From Bacillota bacterium (GTDB taxonomy: Bacteria > Bacillota_I > Bacilli_A > RF39 > UBA660): a stretch of 38,900 nt of DNA. Where the stretch lies: the NCBI GenBank assembly GCA_015059155.1, contig SVAX01000010.1, forward strand, positions 1 to 38,900, written 5' to 3'. Position numbers and translations under genes: made by a program. Below are positions 12,987 through 20,161 of this stretch, piece by piece (the stretch's first letter is position 1; the number at the start of each line of letters is the position of its first letter). The notes under the pieces are model-generated. The model did not search any database and had not been told where the DNA came from. It worked only from the letters and a program-made list of their open reading frames with translations.

Positions 12987-15141
12987 ATATTTTTTTAGGA
13001 TTTAAATCTATTTCTAAATTTATTTTAGAATTATTCTTGGATTTATTTATTATAAATTTTAATTTATTATAAATATCTTTTATATTCTTATATTTAATTA
13101 TTATTTGTATATAATATTTATTATAAATTTTAGGAATAGTACAAGGACTAGGACCTAATACTATACAATTGCTATTATTTAGATACTCTTTTATTTTTAT
13201 AGCTTCATTATTTAGTTCACTATAGTCAGTACCAATTAATTTTATTAAACAAAGATTATAATATGGAGGATATTTTAGTTTTTTTCTTATATTCATATCT
13301 TCTTTATAAAAACTTATATAATCATTCTTACTAGCACACTCAATACTATAATGATCAGTATTAAAGCATTGTATAATTACCTTCCCTGGTTTACTACTTC
13401 TACCTGCTCTACCAGATATTTGATTAAGTAAACTATAAGTTCTTTCTCCACTTCTAAAATCAGGAATATTAAGTGTTGCATCTCCATTTACTACACCTAC
13501 TAATGTAACGTCATCAAAATCAAGTCCTTTTGATATCATCTGAGTTCCTATTAAAATATTATATTTTTTATTTCTAAAATCATTTATTATTCTTTCATGG
13601 CTGCCTTTTTTTCTAGTAGTATCTATATCCATTCTAATAGTTTTACAGTTAAATAATTTATTTACCTCTTCTTCTAATTTTTCAGTACCTATACCAAAAC
13701 TATTTATATTTTTACTATTACATTCTGGACAAGTCATTGGTTTATATGTGGTATGATTACAGTAATGGCAATTAAGTTTATTACCATTTTTGTGATAAGT
13801 TAAAGGGATATCACAATTAGGGCATTTTATAGTATTACCACATTCTTTACAAGTAATAGTGGTAGAATATCCTCTTCTATTTAAAAGAAGTATTATTTGT
13901 TCATTCTTTTCTAATCTATTATCTATTTCATCTATTAATTCCTTTGATAGTATTCTATACCCTTTTTTTATTTCATTACTCATATTAATAACTTTTACTT
14001 CTGGCATTGTTTTATTAACCCTATTTTTTAATTCTAAAAGTTTATATGTACCTAGTTTTGCCCTAGTATAAGATTCAATAGAAGGAGTTGCACTACCAAG
14101 TATTATTGGACAGTTATAAGTTTTAGCTCTTTTAATAGCTATATCAATAGCATCATACTTAGGATTATTATCTTGTTTATATGTATCCGAGTGTTCCTCA
14201 TCAAGTACTATTAAACCAATATTAGTTAGTGGTGCGAATATAGCACTTCTAGCACCTATTACAATACTAACTTCTTTTCTTTCTATCTTTCTCCATTCAT
14301 CATACTTTTCTCCATCAGAAAGCGCACTATGAAGTATAGCAATAGAATTTTTAAATCTACTTTTAAATAGGTTAACCATTTGAGGAGTTAAACTAATTTC
14401 AGGAACTAATACAATTACTTCTTTACCATCTTTTAATATACTCTCAATTATATTCATATATACTTCTGTTTTACCACTTCCAGTTACTCCATGAAGTAAG
14501 TAAGGTATAAACTTATCTTTATTTTCTAATATAGTATTTACTACTAATTGTTGTTCATCATTTAAAATAACCTTTTTATCATTATATAAATTAATATCAT
14601 TTATTCTATAAGTTTCTTCTTTTATTTCTTCTATTACTTTTTTATTTAGTAAAGTATTTATACTAGATATCGATATTTTAGTAAGTTCGCTTTTTAATAC
14701 ATTACCTTTCTTTAATAATTCTATTATTTCTTTTTGATTATCATTTTTAGGCATATAATCAAAATCTATTAATTTTATATAAGTTATATATTTTTTATTA
14801 ACTTTAAAATCTTTATGTGCTTTTAAAGCTGATGGTAACATTGTTTGATATGCGTTTATTAAATTGCAAAGAGTTTTTAAACTAATATATTTACCAAGTT
14901 CTAACATCTCTTCATTTATAACAGGTTCTATATCTATAATATCTATTATTTCTTTTAATTCATAATCTATGTTTTTATTATTTTCTATACTTAATACAAA
15001 ACCTTCTAAAATTTGTTTTCCAAAAGGTACAAGCACTCTTATACCTACTTTAATTTTATCCTTAAATTTATCAGGTATTAAATAAGTAAATGTTTTATCT
15101 ATTTTTTTAGCTTTAAGTTCTACTATAATATCCGCATACAT
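12985..15141 (-). CDS. priA: Primosomal protein N' (replication restart helicase)
   Basis: 718 aa. It recognises stalled forks and D-loops and loads the replicative helicase. The N-terminal DNA-binding domain begins ADIIVELKAKKIDKTFTYLIP. The helicase core has Walker A HGVTGSGKTEVYM, DEEH in LIVLDEEHSDTYK, GSATPSIES and the C-terminal motifs LIGTQMISKGLDFDDVTLV and QISGRAGR. The inserted zinc module shows eight cysteines: CKECGNTIKCPNC and CHYCNHTTYKPMTCPEC. Length is normal. In many Bacillota priA is next to def-fmt-sun; here it stands between the coiled-coil pair and a TPR gene. Confidence 0.96.
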   Translation of the reverse strand: MYADIIVELKAKKIDKTFTYLIPDKFKDKIKVGIRVLVPFGKQILEGFVLSIENNKNIDYELKEIIDIIDIEPVINEEMLELGKYISLKTLCNLINAYQTMLPSALKAHKDFKVNKKYITYIKLIDFDYMPKNDNQKEIIELLKKGNVLKSELTKISISSINTLLNKKVIEEIKEETYRINDINLYNDKKVILNDEQQLVVNTILENKDKFIPYLLHGVTGSGKTEVYMNIIESILKDGKEVIVLVPEISLTPQMVNLFKSRFKNSIAILHSALSDGEKYDEWRKIERKEVSIVIGARSAIFAPLTNIGLIVLDEEHSDTYKQDNNPKYDAIDIAIKRAKTYNCPIILGSATPSIESYTRAKLGTYKLLELKNRVNKTMPEVKVINMSNEIKKGYRILSKELIDEIDNRLEKNEQIILLLNRRGYSTTITCKECGNTIKCPNCDIPLTYHKNGNKLNCHYCNHTTYKPMTCPECNSKNINSFGIGTEKLEEEVNKLFNCKTIRMDIDTTRKKGSHERIINDFRNKKYNILIGTQMISKGLDFDDVTLVGVVNGDATLNIPDFRSGERTYSLLNQISGRAGRSSKPGKVIIQCFNTDHYSIECASKNDYISFYKEDMNIRKKLKYPPYYNLCLIKLIGTDYSELNNEAIKIKEYLNNSNCIVLGPSPCTIPKIYNKYYIQIIIKYKNIKDIYNKLKFIINKSKNNSKINLEIDLNPKKI

Positions 15142-15182
15142 ATATTACCACCTATTTAATTATAACAAAATTAAACAAAGAA

Positions 15183-15215
15183 AAAAAGTATAACTATTTA
15201 CATATTATACTTTTT
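15183..15215 (-). terminator. Terminator of the TPR gene
   Basis: AAGTATAA, loop, TTATACTT plus T run on the minus strand. It overlaps the last codons of the gene and isolates it from priA. Confidence 0.85.
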
Positions 15216-16034
15216 ATTAAACTTATCTATTCTAGACATAGTTTTAACCTTATTATTTCTTTTAAATAATTTATCATAATCACACATAAGGGATTGAAAG
15301 GTTGATTCTTTAATATCTACCGTAGGATATAAGCTTATTATATTAGTCGTATTTGGTACAACTACTGCTTTAACATAATTACATAATTCAGATCCAGAAT
15401 ATCCAATATTTGAAATACCAAAATAATATATATCCATAACTTCTTGAGAATTAATTCTTTCAGCATTAGGAATATTTTTTTCTATAGAACTCATTAAATA
15501 TTTTATATCAACATCATTAAATATTCCTTTTTCATTTTCATTAAACTCATCATCTATAGTGTGATCTAAAATGTGTTCATAAGCAAGTTCCCTATTAAAA
15601 TTTACTATTTGATTTTTTAAATAATTATCTTTTTCTGTTTCTCTTAAATAACTACAATATCCAAGATTTTTTTCGATTATTAATTTCAGTATAGATATAG
15701 ATTTTCTAGAAAAATCTATTTCAAATAATTGTGGTACCATCTCATATGCTTCTTTATACATATATAAATAATAATAAAGAAAAAATAATGCCATAATTGA
15801 ATGTTCATCGTTCGGCTCTTTTTCTAAATTTAATTTTAAATTTTCTATAGCTTCTTCATATTTTTTCTCATGTCTTAAAGCTTTTGCATACATGAATCTT
15901 ATCTTAACATCTTCTGGATAAAATTCTAAATATTTTTCTGCTTCTTTTATTAAATTTTTAAATTTATTATCAAAATATAATTTTTTTATTTTAAGATATT
16001 TTGTTTTTTTATAATTATTTTCTTGAAAAGTCAT
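15198..16034 (-). CDS. TPR-containing protein of unknown function
   Basis: 278 aa. Residues about 15-125 hold at least two or three tetratricopeptide-like helix pairs: LIKEAEKYLEFYPEDVKIRFMYAKALRHEKKYEEAIENLKLNLEKEPNDEHSIMALFFLYYYL. The second half (MDIYYFGISNIGYSGSELCNYVKAVVVPNTTNIISLYPTVDI) looks like a separate small beta-rich domain that I cannot name. No membrane segment or signal peptide. TPRs usually mediate protein contacts. It is monocistronic by its own terminator, with the Smr gene 42 bp upstream on the same strand. Confidence 0.7.
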   Translation of the reverse strand: MTFQENNYKKTKYLKIKKLYFDNKFKNLIKEAEKYLEFYPEDVKIRFMYAKALRHEKKYEEAIENLKLNLEKEPNDEHSIMALFFLYYYLYMYKEAYEMVPQLFEIDFSRKSISILKLIIEKNLGYCSYLRETEKDNYLKNQIVNFNRELAYEHILDHTIDDEFNENEKGIFNDVDIKYLMSSIEKNIPNAERINSQEVMDIYYFGISNIGYSGSELCNYVKAVVVPNTTNIISLYPTVDIKESTFQSLMCDYDKLFKRNNKVKTMSRIDKFNKKYNM

Positions 16035-16076
16035 AATATCCCCCTTAAGCTAGAACATATAGTATCAAAATAATGC

Positions 16077-16349
16077 TTATATGTCAAATTTTAATTTTAC
16101 TATCGTGCACCCTGTATTATTAAAAAACAATTTATATTCTTTAACATCCTTACTTCTTTTTAAAGTAGTATGAACCTCATCTTTAATTATTCCACTACCA
16201 ATACCATGTACAATACAAATAATGTCATTTTTCATAACTTTATTATCTTTAATAAATTCTAGCACCTTTACACGTGCTGTATCTCTATCTAATCCATGTA
16301 AATCTATACTAGGTAAATCACTTGTAAAAATAACTTCTTTAAGTTCCAT
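16077..16349 (-). CDS. Stand-alone Smr domain protein
   Basis: 90 aa, essentially only the Smr (MutS2 C-terminal) domain. The two conserved signatures are present: DLHGL near residue 17 and IVHGIGSGIIKDEV near residue 47. Smr domains bind and nick nucleic acids; in MutS2 and related proteins they act on collided ribosomes or recombination intermediates. Without the MutS core it could be an endonuclease or an RNA-binding accessory. ATG follows AAAGGTGA. Confidence 0.85.
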   Translation of the reverse strand: MELKEVIFTSDLPSIDLHGLDRDTARVKVLEFIKDNKVMKNDIICIVHGIGSGIIKDEVHTTLKRSKDVKEYKLFFNNTGCTIVKLKFDI

Positions 16350-16421
16350 AAAATCACCTTTATTAATATATCACAAAATAAAGGAAAACTCCATCACATG
16401 TTAATAAATATATTTAGCTAA

Positions 16422-17138
16422 TCACCTGAGTTTTTTACAATATTGCGTACAAAGTTTATCTGTACAATTAGAGCATCTAAGAGCAACATTTGTCATCTCA
16501 GAAAAACGTTCTGGATGAAATAAAATACATAGTTCCCAAACAAGCCATGCTAAAAATGACATTACAACGAGTGAAATTGAAAAAAATCCTCCACAAAAAA
16601 TAAGTGGTGAAAACATCATAAGATGATCCCAGTTAAAGATACGACAAGTTGTACAACACTTATTTTTCATAATTAGACGAAATGGACACCAAATCAAAAC
16701 ACAGATCAAATCACAAACATAGAAAAAAACAGAAAACATAAATAACCATACTTTATTTATAATATTAAAATAATAAAGTAAGCCAATAATTATGATCAAC
16801 AAAGTCCATATAATGAATACTTTATATGCTGATGCAGTAGTCTTTTTAATATAATCTTTTAGTAATTTATAATTATTTTTTTTATGAATCGGACGGAAAC
16901 GATTTACAAAAAGTTTCTGTGATCCTAATGCTATTTTATTTTTAATAGGTATAATTTGTAAAATCATATCAAATATCCAAATTAACCATAATAAATGTAA
17001 TATATGAAATTCATCGAAAAAATTCATTCCTTCCAAAATGTTATAAAATTGTGGTTTAAAGCACATAATTAAACATACTATAAAAATCATAATACGTCCA
17101 AATAAACGTAAAAAATATTGTTTTCTTATTGTAGACAT
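16422..17138 (-). CDS. Cys-rich multi-pass membrane protein, unknown
   Basis: 238 aa from ATG 17138 (MSTIRKQYF); GGAGG at 9-10 bases upstream favours it over the track start. About five hydrophobic segments: FGRIMIFIVCLIMCF, LHLLWLIWIFDMILQII, VFIIWTLLIIIIGLLYYF, WLFMFSVFFYVCDLICVLIWC and LIFCGGFFSISLVVMSFLAWLVW. A loop has CCTTC and the tail has CSNCTDKLCTQYCKK, a four-Cys cluster suited to zinc or an Fe-S centre. Not recognised. Its codon use is somewhat less AT-extreme than the neighbours (CGG, ACG and CGA triplets), hinting at acquisition. The position of the cysteines at the cytoplasmic side is inference. Confidence 0.7.
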   Translation of the reverse strand: MSTIRKQYFLRLFGRIMIFIVCLIMCFKPQFYNILEGMNFFDEFHILHLLWLIWIFDMILQIIPIKNKIALGSQKLFVNRFRPIHKKNNYKLLKDYIKKTTASAYKVFIIWTLLIIIIGLLYYFNIINKVWLFMFSVFFYVCDLICVLIWCPFRLIMKNKCCTTCRIFNWDHLMMFSPLIFCGGFFSISLVVMSFLAWLVWELCILFHPERFSEMTNVALRCSNCTDKLCTQYCKKLR

Positions 17139-17265
17139 AGCCTTATACCTCCAGTACACAATTTTTATTATTATATCATGTAAATAATTTGATTAGTATA
17201 AAATAATTCCAAAAATTCATTAAATATGACAAATTTAAAAAAATTTAAATCATTTAAATAATTCA

Positions 17266-17294
17266 ATAAAAAAGACTAGAAAATTCTAGTCTAT
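17266..17294 (-). terminator. Terminator downstream of the NUDIX gene
   Basis: AGACTAG, loop, CTAGTCT, then T run on the minus strand. Confidence 0.8.
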
Positions 17295-17360
17295 CTAATA
17301 TTATCGATTTTTTTACTACAGGTTGTAAGATGGTATAAATACGAAAAAATATTAGAAAAT

Positions 17361-17438
17361 TTAATTTCCTAGTTTTTTATCTGAATTAATTAAATACTGT
17401 TCCTTTTCATTATTTAAATTATATACTAAAATGCTCAT
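17361..17438 (-). pseudogene. Possible fragment of a small flavoprotein gene
   Basis: A 25-codon frame MSILVYNLNNEKEQYLINSDKKLGN starts 5 bp after the NUDIX stop, with AAGGAT upstream. The opening resembles the N-terminus of NADPH-dependent FMN reductase or Fe-S flavoproteins, but nothing of the rest is present before the terminator. It may be a decayed gene end or a chance frame. Confidence 0.25.
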
Positions 17439-17442
17439 ACTT

Positions 17443-18000
17443 TTATCCTTGTTTTAACTGTTTTAAAATATCACTTTCTAATATTTTTTTTATAAAAGTC
17501 CAAGATACATTTTTTTCTGTTAATCCATCATAATTATTATTAATTCTATCTATAAGCTCTTGTATTTTAAAATATTTTATTTCAGACACTTCATTTTCTT
17601 GTAATTTCAATTTAGATATATTGACATCTTTAGTAATTAAATAACATTCATCATAATGATTATTTATATATCCATTTTTGTTATAAGTTAAAGTTGAACT
17701 AATTAAATATTTTATTTCACTATCTTTTACATCTAAATTTAGTTCTTCTTTGCATTCTCTAATTAGCGCTTGCCTTCCAAATTCCCCTGCTTTTACATGA
17801 CCACCGACAGTTACATCCCATTTGTTTGGCCATAATTTTTTATCTGCACTTCTTCTTTGTAATAATATATTCGAATTTTTATCTACTATAATAGCAAATA
17901 CCGCTCTGTGCCAATAGCCTTTTGTATGACATTCATCAAGAGTAGCTACTTCACCTGTAAATTCTCCAAGTTCATTTAATACATCTATTTTTTCTTCCAT
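17443..18000 (-). CDS. NUDIX hydrolase, isopentenyl-isomerase-like type
   Basis: 185 aa from ATG 18000 (MEEKIDVLN), placed by AAAAGGAGAATATAG. Opens with DVLNELGEFTGEVATLDECHTKGYWHRAVFAIIVDKNSNILLQRRS, the N-terminal pattern of the YfcD/Idi-like NUDIX subgroup. NUDIX box GHVKAGEFGRQALIRECKEEL has the catalytic REcxEEL. Members hydrolyse nucleotide or prenyl diphosphates; the substrate cannot be read from sequence. One of two NUDIX proteins here (see 36274). Confidence 0.85.
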   Translation of the reverse strand: MEEKIDVLNELGEFTGEVATLDECHTKGYWHRAVFAIIVDKNSNILLQRRSADKKLWPNKWDVTVGGHVKAGEFGRQALIRECKEELNLDVKDSEIKYLISSTLTYNKNGYINNHYDECYLITKDVNISKLKLQENEVSEIKYFKIQELIDRINNNYDGLTEKNVSWTFIKKILESDILKQLKQG

Positions 18001-18274
18001 TCTATATTCTCCTTTTAAATAAATCAAATTGTTATTTTTAGAATTTATTACTAATTCTTAAAACTAGATTTTCCCAATATAACTTTGCTAACAAAGTTGT
18101 TCTATACTTTTTAATATCATACATTTATAGACTTATAATTAAATTATTTTATTATATTTGAGCTTTCAGTAATATAAGTTATTTTTTCATCAAACTATAC
18201 TACACCTTGCACCACAGTTTAGTTCGGGATGCATAATATAAATTTAAGTTAGATGACATTTTTAACATCTAATA
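18001..18274. other. Intergenic stretch without a gene
   Basis: About 270 bp. It holds two short inverted repeats, AACTTTG/CAAAGTT (18081-18098) and TTAGATG/CATCTAA (18250-18273), neither with a good T tail. The latter may terminate the MazG-like gene weakly. The somewhat GC-richer string CACCTTGCACCACAGTTTAGTTCGGGATGCA is unexplained. No frame or RNA gene is evident. Confidence 0.4.
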
Positions 18275-18574
18275 TTAATCACTTATTCTTACATTAATCC
18301 CATCTATGTTTTTATATATACGTTTTTCGTTTTTAGAAACTTTCTTTTCTATTTCATCCGCCAAATCAAAACCTAGCATTTCAGATAATCCCATCAAGTA
18401 AATAGCAATATCAGCTAATTCTTCATTTAAATCATCTTTTTTCTTTTTCCAAGCATCATATGCTTCAGATACTTCTCCATACAGTAAACAGAATTCTTTA
18501 TTCACATCTGTTGTATTAAATCCTTTGTTTAATTTATTTTGCCATATTTGCTTTTGTATTTCTTTCATATTCAT
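18275..18574 (-). CDS. MazG-like nucleotide pyrophosphohydrolase
   Basis: 99 aa from ATG 18574 (MNMKEIQKQ), placed by AAAGGTGGA; the track start lies upstream of this site. All-alpha NTP pyrophosphatase pattern: EFCLLYGEVSEAYDAWKKKKDDLNEELADIAIYLMGLSEMLG, with the ExxE and EExxD metal ligands. Single-domain MazG-like enzymes clear non-canonical nucleotides such as dUTP or oxidised forms. It is in the same direction as the frameshifted gene upstream. Confidence 0.85.
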   Translation of the reverse strand: MNMKEIQKQIWQNKLNKGFNTTDVNKEFCLLYGEVSEAYDAWKKKKDDLNEELADIAIYLMGLSEMLGFDLADEIEKKVSKNEKRIYKNIDGINVRISD

Positions 18575-18620
18575 TAATATTCCACCTTTCATAAATTCTT
18601 TATAATATGTGTTTAATATA

Positions 18621-18900
18621 TTATTCTATTTCATCTAGCATTTTTTCTTTAATTTTATCTATGTCAGTAAAAAACAAATTGATGCCTCTATGTTTTAATT
18701 TCATTAAACTTTTAAAATTATATAATATAATTTCACTTAATTTTTCTGGTACCTTCGCAGGCTTACCATCAACAGTGTGAACGTGATCAATATATTTTTC
18801 CAAAGTTGGAAAAGCATTTTGTAATCAAATCGCAGCTTTGTTCATCAAAAACTTCTTCATTTAAAATAATTTTATATTCTTTATAATTCTTATTTAGCAT
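18621..18900 (-). pseudogene. Small gene split by a frameshift
   Basis: Frame 1: ATG 18900 (MLNKNYKEYKIILNEEVFDEQ...CFSNFGKIY) overlaps the stop of the phosphodiesterase gene and hits TGA at 18787. Frame 2 continues at once with YIDHVHTVDGKPAKVPEKLSEIILYNFKSLMKLKHRG to the stop at 18621; the track lists it as a TTG-started 60-aa ORF. Removing one A from the A5 run near 18793-18797 joins them into one protein of about 92 aa. Either a real inactivating indel, a phase-variable tract, or an assembly error. No family recognised. Confidence 0.6.
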
Positions 18901-19999
18901 CAATGACTATTAAAGGAACATATATTTCATCATCAGTATATCCCGCATGTTGAGATTTTAATACCTCACTTCCAATATATAATATTGTTTTGTCTGTTTT
19001 TGCTATTGCTAAATAATCACCTAGAGAATCTCTAAATATTTCATTCTCTTCTCCATCACCGAATAATTTAGAATTAATAACATCTTCTTTATCGTATAAA
19101 TCAAAATCATTAGAAAAGTACTTTTTAAATAAACTTTCAAACTCTTCTTTCTTTTTTTGTTTTATAAAGAAGTTTACAGCTCTAGGTTCTATAGATGTAT
19201 TTCTAGCCAAACATTCTACAACATCTGGATATTCATTCAAATCAATATTTATAACATTTTTGTGACCGTGATCTGCTACAACAAAAATGATTGCATCTTC
19301 TAATTTCTTACTTAAATTCTCGATTCTTTTGTTTAAATCTAATATTATTTCTTTAGCTTCAATACAATCGGTTCCCAATTCATGCATTGTACTATCTGGC
19401 TCTGTACTATAAGCATAAATATATTTTTTTCCATCTTCATTACATTTTTCTACAATAATATTAAATAGTTCATCAAAATCTTTATATGCATTATTCCCAA
19501 AAGGAAATAATGTATAACCTTTATATTGTGTTTGTTCATTAATTTCATTCATTATTGATTTTGTTTTCATGTGTTTTTCTTTAAAATCAATAGCTTCTTG
19601 TAATGGTTTATATTCAAAATCTCCTTTTTCAGAATTTAAGAATGTCGTAATTGTTTTATTTATATCTTTAAAATACATATCCCAACCAAGCATTCCAGAT
19701 TCAACCGGATTTAATCCTGTCATCATAGATGTAGTTGCAGCTACTGTTGTTGCTGGGAAAACAGTAGTTATATCCTTATATCTATTAGAAATAAGAAATG
19801 CATTTTCATCTAATACTCTTTCAAGAATTTTTGAACCCATTCCATCACATAAAATTGTAACTACATTTTTAGGTTTTTTTAATTCTAAAAGCTCATCGAT
19901 GTAACTTAAAGTGTTATGTTTATATTCCAAACCAAAATATTTCCTAATAGAACATGCTAGATTAGTTAAACATTCATTATAATTATTTTTCACTTCCAT
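18890..19999 (-). CDS. Alkaline-phosphatase-superfamily nucleotide pyrophosphatase/phosphodiesterase
   Basis: 369 aa. Metal and nucleophile motifs in order: VTILCDGMGSK (Asp), FPATTVAATTSMMTG (nucleophile Thr), STEPDSTMHELG (Asp, His), VVADHGHKN (Asp, His) and SQHAGYTDDE (His). This is the full set of the two-zinc phosphodiesterase/NPP branch. No signal peptide, so cytosolic. The substrate is unknown. ATG 19999 follows a short AGGCG element; TATAAT with TG before it sits about 20 bp further upstream. Confidence 0.85.
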   Translation of the reverse strand: MEVKNNYNECLTNLACSIRKYFGLEYKHNTLSYIDELLELKKPKNVVTILCDGMGSKILERVLDENAFLISNRYKDITTVFPATTVAATTSMMTGLNPVESGMLGWDMYFKDINKTITTFLNSEKGDFEYKPLQEAIDFKEKHMKTKSIMNEINEQTQYKGYTLFPFGNNAYKDFDELFNIIVEKCNEDGKKYIYAYSTEPDSTMHELGTDCIEAKEIILDLNKRIENLSKKLEDAIIFVVADHGHKNVINIDLNEYPDVVECLARNTSIEPRAVNFFIKQKKKEEFESLFKKYFSNDFDLYDKEDVINSKLFGDGEENEIFRDSLGDYLAIAKTDKTILYIGSEVLKSQHAGYTDDEIYVPLIVIDAK

Positions 20000-20069
20000 A
20001 AGTATCGCCTCTATTAAATTATATCATAATTAATCGCTTAAAGAAATCCAAAGTTTTTTTATACACTTG

Positions 20070-20083
20070 TGGTACTAGTACCA
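20070..20083. promoter_or_regulatory. Perfect 14-bp palindrome, possible operator
   Basis: TGGTACTAGTACCA between ppdK (downstream end) and the start of the phosphodiesterase gene. No T tail follows on the minus strand, so it is more like a repressor site than a terminator. It lies about 70 bp upstream of that gene's start codon. Confidence 0.35.
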
Positions 20084-20120
20084 TAACTTGTTTTTTTCAG
20101 CACACATTACTATAAAACAA

Positions 20121-20154
20121 CAAAAAAAGACCAAGAGTTTTAAAATCTCAGTCT
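20121..20154 (-). terminator. Terminator of ppdK
   Basis: AGACTGAGATTTTAAAACTCTTGGTCT followed by a T run on the minus strand, starting just after the ppdK stop. Confidence 0.85.
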
Positions 20155-20161
20155 AATTATC

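Noticed and set aside
18787-18900. Programmed ribosomal frameshift between the two small frames
   Set aside because: Joining needs a +1 shift at an A5 run with no slippery heptamer, no stimulatory structure and no known family using it here. A plain indel or assembly error is simpler.
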